A DNA stretch of 64,000 nt. Origin: Prochlorococcus sp. AG-409-P01. Lineage in GTDB: Bacteria; Cyanobacteriota; Cyanobacteriia; PCC-6307; Cyanobiaceae. The stretch lies in contig QCKM01000001.1 in the NCBI GenBank assembly GCA_003215335.1, forward strand, positions 186,001-250,000. Reading direction: 5' to 3'. The notes beneath the pieces are model-generated. The model saw nothing but the letters and a program-made list of their open reading frames with translations. It made no database searches and was not told where the DNA came from. Positions 60,720-64,000 of the stretch are shown here, one piece after another; position 1 is the first letter of the stretch; each line of letters opens with the position of its first letter. Both the position numbers and the translations under genes were made by a program.

Positions 60720-60895
60720 TGAAGAAAATTATTGATTGGCACAAATCACTTGTAGAAAGCACTCAACAGCAACTTGGGTTGTCTAACTACGCTTTGTATT
60801 TGTTTGGGGTCATTGAAGGTGCTTTATATATGTGGATATTTCTTAAAGCCATACCTTGGATTTTTGGTAGCAAAGCAGAGTTTCCTGACTTTTAA
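60719..60895 (+). CDS. Microprotein 3 of the P450 run, single TM
   Basis: 58 residues. A polar helix (DWHKSLVESTQQQLGLSNYAL) is followed by a membrane segment (YLFGVIEGALYMWIFLKAIPWIF) and a short acidic end. It overlaps the preceding stop (TAATG), a strong sign of coupled translation. Family not recognised. Confidence 0.55.
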   Translation: MKKIIDWHKSLVESTQQQLGLSNYALYLFGVIEGALYMWIFLKAIPWIFGSKAEFPDF

Positions 60896-61001
60896 TTATG
60901 CATCGCTTATTAGTTGCATTTCTCAAAAACATCAAAACGACCTCTTGTAGGGGAATTCTATGAGAACCGATAGGTTCTGATTTTATTTATCCAGATTGGC
61001 A

Positions 61002-61286
61002 ATGCATTTGGCTAATAATTATGCTCGATTATTTGTTGTTGTGACTGTCTTAGGTCTGGAAGTAGTGCAGGCTTATATCGCTAAGGCTGAAATAGTTGGA
61101 GGCATGATCCCAAATCTAATTGCCTTTGGTTTGTTTCTTGGAGCTATTGGCTATTTTTGTTTACTGGGCCCTTATTTGGAAAAGGTAAAAAGGATGGATG
61201 AATGGCCTACTGTTGAAGCAGCCAATTTAGTAGTGGGAGCATTTGGCTTGCTTTTGTTCGTTGGAGCTACCGCTTACTTTGCTTAG
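61002..61286 (+). CDS. Small membrane protein 4 of the P450 run, three TM
   Basis: 94 residues from the ATG at 61002. Three membrane helices: about 10-27 (VVVTVLGLEVVQAYI), 36-58 (NLIAFGLFLGAIGYFCLLGPYL) and 76-93 (LVVGAFGLLLFVGATAYFA), with a polar loop KVKRMDEWPTVE. It could be a subunit or scaffold in the membrane. Family not recognised. Confidence 0.62.
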   Translation: MHLANNYARLFVVVTVLGLEVVQAYIAKAEIVGGMIPNLIAFGLFLGAIGYFCLLGPYLEKVKRMDEWPTVEAANLVVGAFGLLLFVGATAYFA

Positions 61287-61320
61287 CAGTTTAAAAGGTT
61301 TTTTCAAAAGTTAAAAATTC

Positions 61321-61485
61321 GTGACGCTTACTTCTTATAGAAAACATAAGATTTACTTGGCCGCAACTATGGGATATGGCCTTGGTTCTGATAACCCTGA
61401 AGAGATTGACTACTACAAACTAATCAAAGCAGAAACAAATAAGGACAAGAAAGATAGGAATATGGGAATAGTCAGGGAGGACTAA
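61321..61485 (+). CDS. Small soluble protein 5 of the P450 run
   Basis: 54 residues from a GTG, or 38 from the ATG at 61369. A basic/tyrosine-rich start and a charged helical end (EEIDYYKLIKAETNKDKKDR). There is no membrane segment, unlike the neighbours. Its TAA overlaps the next ATG by one base. Start uncertain as no good ribosome-binding site precedes the GTG. Confidence 0.45.
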   Translation: MTLTSYRKHKIYLAATMGYGLGSDNPEEIDYYKLIKAETNKDKKDRNMGIVRED

Positions 61486-61679
61486 TGCTCAAAATAAATT
61501 GGTTCAAAGGTTTGTGGTTACATGTTTATGCTCCAGGTATATGTTTTGCAGTGATGCCTTTGGCCCTGACTGAGGTGCCAGTCGCGATTAAAACTTCAGC
61601 TGAGATTTATTACATGGAGATGTTGGGAAAATCGCAAGGCCCTGCAGTGGGAGCAATGGCCAAATTTACTGGAGGGTAA
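61485..61679 (+). CDS. Microprotein 6 of the P450 run, single TM
   Basis: 64 residues: a Trp-rich start (KINWFKGLWLHVYAPG), one membrane segment (ICFAVMPLALTEVPVAI), then a helical tail ending KFTGG. It lies seven bases before the P450 start, and a GGAGGG near its end serves as ribosome-binding site for that gene. Family not recognised. Confidence 0.62.
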   Translation: MLKINWFKGLWLHVYAPGICFAVMPLALTEVPVAIKTSAEIYYMEMLGKSQGPAVGAMAKFTGG

Positions 61680-61686
61680 AAGTTTG

Positions 61687-62979
61687 ATGGATGACTCTTT
61701 ATTGCGCCCTCTGCCAACTACAGGTGCTGTAACTGGAATAGTTGAGGCCATGGCATTTTTTCGTGACCCTAGCTTCGCCAAAAGGCGCTTTGAACGTCTT
61801 GGGAATGTTTTCGAGACATCAATGCTTGGACAGCCAATGGTGTTCATCCAGGGGAGCAAGGCGATCACTGATCTTCTCTCTAAACCAGAAGCTATTGAAG
61901 GTTGGTGGCCAGAGAGTGTGCAACAACTTTTGGGTAGCTATTCACTGGCAAACCGCAATGGAGAAGCACATAAAGCACGGAGGAGAGTAGTAGCTCAACT
62001 GTTCTCTTCTTCAGCGTTGCAACGCTACAGCCCTGGCATCATCAATTTGGTTGAAGAACTTCGCGAAGAACTTAAAACCTCAAGAAAACCTCTTCCCTTA
62101 GTTCAAAAAATGCGTCGCTTCGCTTTTTCCGTTATCGCTACAACGGTTCTTGGCTTAGAGGGTGATGATCGTGACAAGTTATTTTCTGATTTCGAGATTT
62201 GGACAAAGGCTCTGTTCTCAATTCCGATAGCTCTCCCAGGCAGTCCATTTGCCAAAGCGTTTAAGGCAAGAACACGTTTACTTAAAAAACTTCAACAAGT
62301 ACTTGCCAAGCCAATTAAAGGTAAAGGTGGTTTGGATTTACTGGCCGGGGGCCTCGACGAGGTGGGGATTCCACTTGGGGATGCAGATCTGGGAGAACAA
62401 CTACTTTTACTTTTATTTGCTGGTTACGAAACTACAGCGTCTGCTCTGAGTTGCTTAATGCGGGAATTACTGATCAATCCACAAGTTGAAAAATGGCTTC
62501 GTGAAGAGATCGATGAGTTGCGATGGCCTCCATTACTTGAGCAAGCAACTAACGGCTTCGACGTTGGCAATGCTCCAAGACTCGATGCCATGGTTAATGA
62601 GGTAATGAGACTAACTCCACCAGTAGGTGGCTTTTTTCGGCGTACCAAAAAGCCCTTAGAAATAGAAGGCATTTATGTACCGGAGGGTCGTGTAGTACAA
62701 GTTGCACTAGCTAGTTCTAATCGTTATGGCATTGGTGACTTGGAGATTTTTCGCCCACAACGTCACCTAGAGGATAAATGTTCTTTAAACCTGATGCCTT
62801 TCGGTGGAGGCGAACGTGTATGCCTTGGAAAGTCGTTGGCTGAACTTGAGATACGATTAATGGTGGTTGGATTATTTCGTGAATTGCAACTTGAGGCTAT
62901 TCCCGATCAAGACTTCAACTTGCGACAACTTCCCAGCCCCTCTCCACGTGATGGCTTATTGGTAAAGGTAAAATCCTAA
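61687..62979 (+). CDS. Cytochrome P450
   Basis: 430 residues from the ATG at 61687, preceded by GGAGGG. Heme-thiolate monooxygenase: the I-helix is LLLLFAGYETTASALS, the ExxR motif is EVMRL, the heme-binding loop is FGGGERVCLGKSLAELEIRL with the Cys ligand. No membrane anchor, so soluble. Similar cyanobacterial P450s act on fatty acids, terpenoids or retinoids; the substrate here is unknown. No dedicated ferredoxin or reductase is nearby. Confidence 0.93.
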   Translation: MDDSLLRPLPTTGAVTGIVEAMAFFRDPSFAKRRFERLGNVFETSMLGQPMVFIQGSKAITDLLSKPEAIEGWWPESVQQLLGSYSLANRNGEAHKARRRVVAQLFSSSALQRYSPGIINLVEELREELKTSRKPLPLVQKMRRFAFSVIATTVLGLEGDDRDKLFSDFEIWTKALFSIPIALPGSPFAKAFKARTRLLKKLQQVLAKPIKGKGGLDLLAGGLDEVGIPLGDADLGEQLLLLLFAGYETTASALSCLMRELLINPQVEKWLREEIDELRWPPLLEQATNGFDVGNAPRLDAMVNEVMRLTPPVGGFFRRTKKPLEIEGIYVPEGRVVQVALASSNRYGIGDLEIFRPQRHLEDKCSLNLMPFGGGERVCLGKSLAELEIRLMVVGLFRELQLEAIPDQDFNLRQLPSPSPRDGLLVKVKS

Positions 62980-63026
62980 TGCTATGACTGGTATTTTTGC
63001 TGGCTGATAAACACTTAAAACATAAA

Positions 63027-63050
63027 GATTCTATTTGATTACATAGAATC
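63027..63050. repeat. Short inverted repeat after the P450 gene
   Basis: GATTCTAT at 63027-63034 pairs with ATAGAATC at 63043-63050 across an eight-base loop, 47 bases after the P450 stop. Without a T-run directly after it, it is only a possible transcript-end hairpin. Confidence 0.3.
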
Positions 63051-63077
63051 ATTCAATCTATTTTGAACTTTTGCTAG

Positions 63078-63170
63078 CTAATTCATCAGATGAGTAGCCA
63101 GGATAAGTGTAATACATAGACCGAGACCTATGTTCCAGATCAAAGCTTGATTTAGTAGAAGCCAGTGCAT
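63078..63170 (-). CDS. Possible 30-residue membrane microprotein
   Basis: Thirty codons (MHWLLLNQALIWNIGLGLCI... ending THLMN), nearly all one membrane helix. It begins with ATG, but the upstream minus-strand sequence has no strong ribosome-binding site. Similar in style to tiny cyanobacterial thylakoid proteins; unrecognised. Confidence 0.3.
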   Translation of the reverse strand: MHWLLLNQALIWNIGLGLCITLILATHLMN

Positions 63171-63483
63171 GGGAATTTAAAGATTAAAAATGAGACAAAA
63201 ACAATCTATGAGTTCTCCAGAGAAGGGCTAATTGGATTGCTTAACTAATTATCAATTACGTCGAGATGCCTGATAATTCATCAATCTGAAATGGGGCTGA
63301 ATTTGCACTAAAGCATTTGTATCTAATGTAATTAATCGAAGTTCATTCGCAGAAAAGTTTCTAAAAGGAATTAGTTTGATAACAAGCAAGCCTAAAATCT
63401 TGATTTCATCTATAAAACAAGCTTTGCTCTCAGGAGCATTGTTCTAGATTTCAATCTGAGAATTGTTAATGGTGAATTTTGTT
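63171..63483. other. AT-rich stretch without a recognisable gene
   Basis: 313 bases. Both strands are cut by frequent stops; the longest readable frames are under 25 codons and none has a credible start. Nothing supported. Confidence 0.4.
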
Positions 63484-63624
63484 TCATTGATAACCACCTT
63501 TACATGCGACAACAAATTCATGCCAGAACTCTTGGATGCCTATAAAAGCCAAGTATGAAATAGTAATGCCCACAGCTTTTGGAAGAATAGCTTCAAAAAG
63601 AGTTAGCCCTTCTTGATAGTTCAT
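63484..63624 (-). CDS. Small hypothetical protein, 46 residues
   Basis: MNYQEGLTLFEAILPKAV, then a hydrophobic segment (GITISYLAFIGIQEFW) and a polar end (HEFVVACKGGYQ). On the minus strand AAGGA lies about eight bases before the ATG, a normal ribosome-binding site. Plausible real gene of unknown role. Confidence 0.45.
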   Translation of the reverse strand: MNYQEGLTLFEAILPKAVGITISYLAFIGIQEFWHEFVVACKGGYQ

Positions 63625-63836
63625 TTTCGGATTCCTTAAGAAGATTTGCTAGAAGCTTTCGACTAGAGCCTCTATGAAAACAATCAGAGGTTTTATTTTG
63701 GTTGAATCTGATTACCTCCCATTGTTTTTATAATTGATAATGAAAACAATATCTATGGTGCTATTACTAATAGTATAAATTCTCAATATGATCTTTTAAG
63801 ATAAACAGTCTTTCCATTTAAAGGTTTCTAATCTAT

Positions 63837-64000
63837 TCATGGAATCCGAGAGCTTATAGGAACTCCTACATGATATGGATTTTCTAGATTATCAGGAGAG
63901 GAACCCTTTAAATTGCAAGCTAGATCGCATTCGGTAAGTTGAGCATTTGCAAGGCGATCTAGAATTCTCGCCATATCAATTGCTGAGAGTTCTCCATCAC
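63837..64000 (-). CDS. 3' end of an unidentified gene entering from the right edge
   Basis: The minus-strand frame is open from the window edge to a TGA at 63837-63839, 54 codons long. The residues look like a real protein (DGELSAIDMARILDRLANAQ, then LTECDLACNLKG, ending PISSRIP). The start lies outside the window and the family is not recognised. Confidence 0.5.
   Translation of the reverse strand, partial: DGELSAIDMARILDRLANAQLTECDLACNLKGSSPDNLENPYHVGVPISSRIP

Noticed and set aside
60898-60963. 21-codon frame between microproteins 3 and 4
   Set aside because: Too short to judge and no membrane or conserved pattern; it may be a chance frame, although it starts two bases after the preceding stop.

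Overview
The window reads as chromosome of a marine picocyanobacterium, most likely Prochlorococcus. Three things support this. Single-copy housekeeping genes are packed with short gaps in an order typical of this group (rpoD-priA-argB-ssb; psb27-proS; ftsI-tal; frr-pyrH-cobO-integrase-hemH-ilvB; tab2-rps1-ADO-AAR-accA). There are photosynthesis genes (Psb27, a Tab2 homologue) and lineage-style fusions (ferrochelatase with a chlorophyll-binding tail, transaldolase with EF-hands). A cyanobacterial alkane pathway is present. Base composition looks AT-rich but not extreme, and TTG/GTG starts are frequent. I cannot name the strain.

Layout. 1-4.3 kb: end of a membrane flippase-like gene, an iron ABC permease, a COG0523 GTPase, a pterin dehydratase-like protein and a YjbQ protein. 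4.5-9.4 kb: M32 carboxypeptidase, a first inorganic pyrophosphatase, hemC and the principal sigma factor. 9.4-9.8 kb: a large inverted repeat followed by a rod-shaped RNA that fits 6S RNA. 9.8-25.6 kb: priA, argB, ssb, cobK, cutA, a PfkB kinase, purA, psb27, proS, a second pyrophosphatase with a changed active site, an ArsC/Spx protein and lepB. 25.5-42.9 kb: a catalytically dead dihydroorotase homologue, a tandem histidine phosphatase, a CPBP protease, a likely FtsL plus ftsI, transaldolase, a geranylgeranyl-reductase-family flavoprotein, frr, pyrH, cobO, a tyrosine recombinase, hemH, ilvB and pgeF. 42.9-49.7 kb: tab2, rps1, a creatininase-family protein, the alkane pair ADO/AAR, accA and a short-chain dehydrogenase.

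From about 49.7 kb to the end the character changes: longer gaps, patchily distributed genes, remnants and very small genes. This half holds a gamma-glutamyltranspeptidase, a SelO pseudokinase (protein AMPylase), MetY, the remnant of a 2-oxoglutarate oxygenase, a 1214-residue autotransporter-like surface protein with seven 25-residue BspA/PARCEL-type repeats, and a tight run of six tiny, mostly membrane-spanning proteins leading into a cytochrome P450. The last kilobase has only very small minus-strand frames and the end of one more gene.

The best candidate for an undescribed system is the micro-protein/P450 run at 60351-62979. Several of its genes abut or overlap by one base, so they are probably translated together. 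Second is the repeat-bearing autotransporter beside it. No tRNA, rRNA, CRISPR array or insertion sequence was seen.
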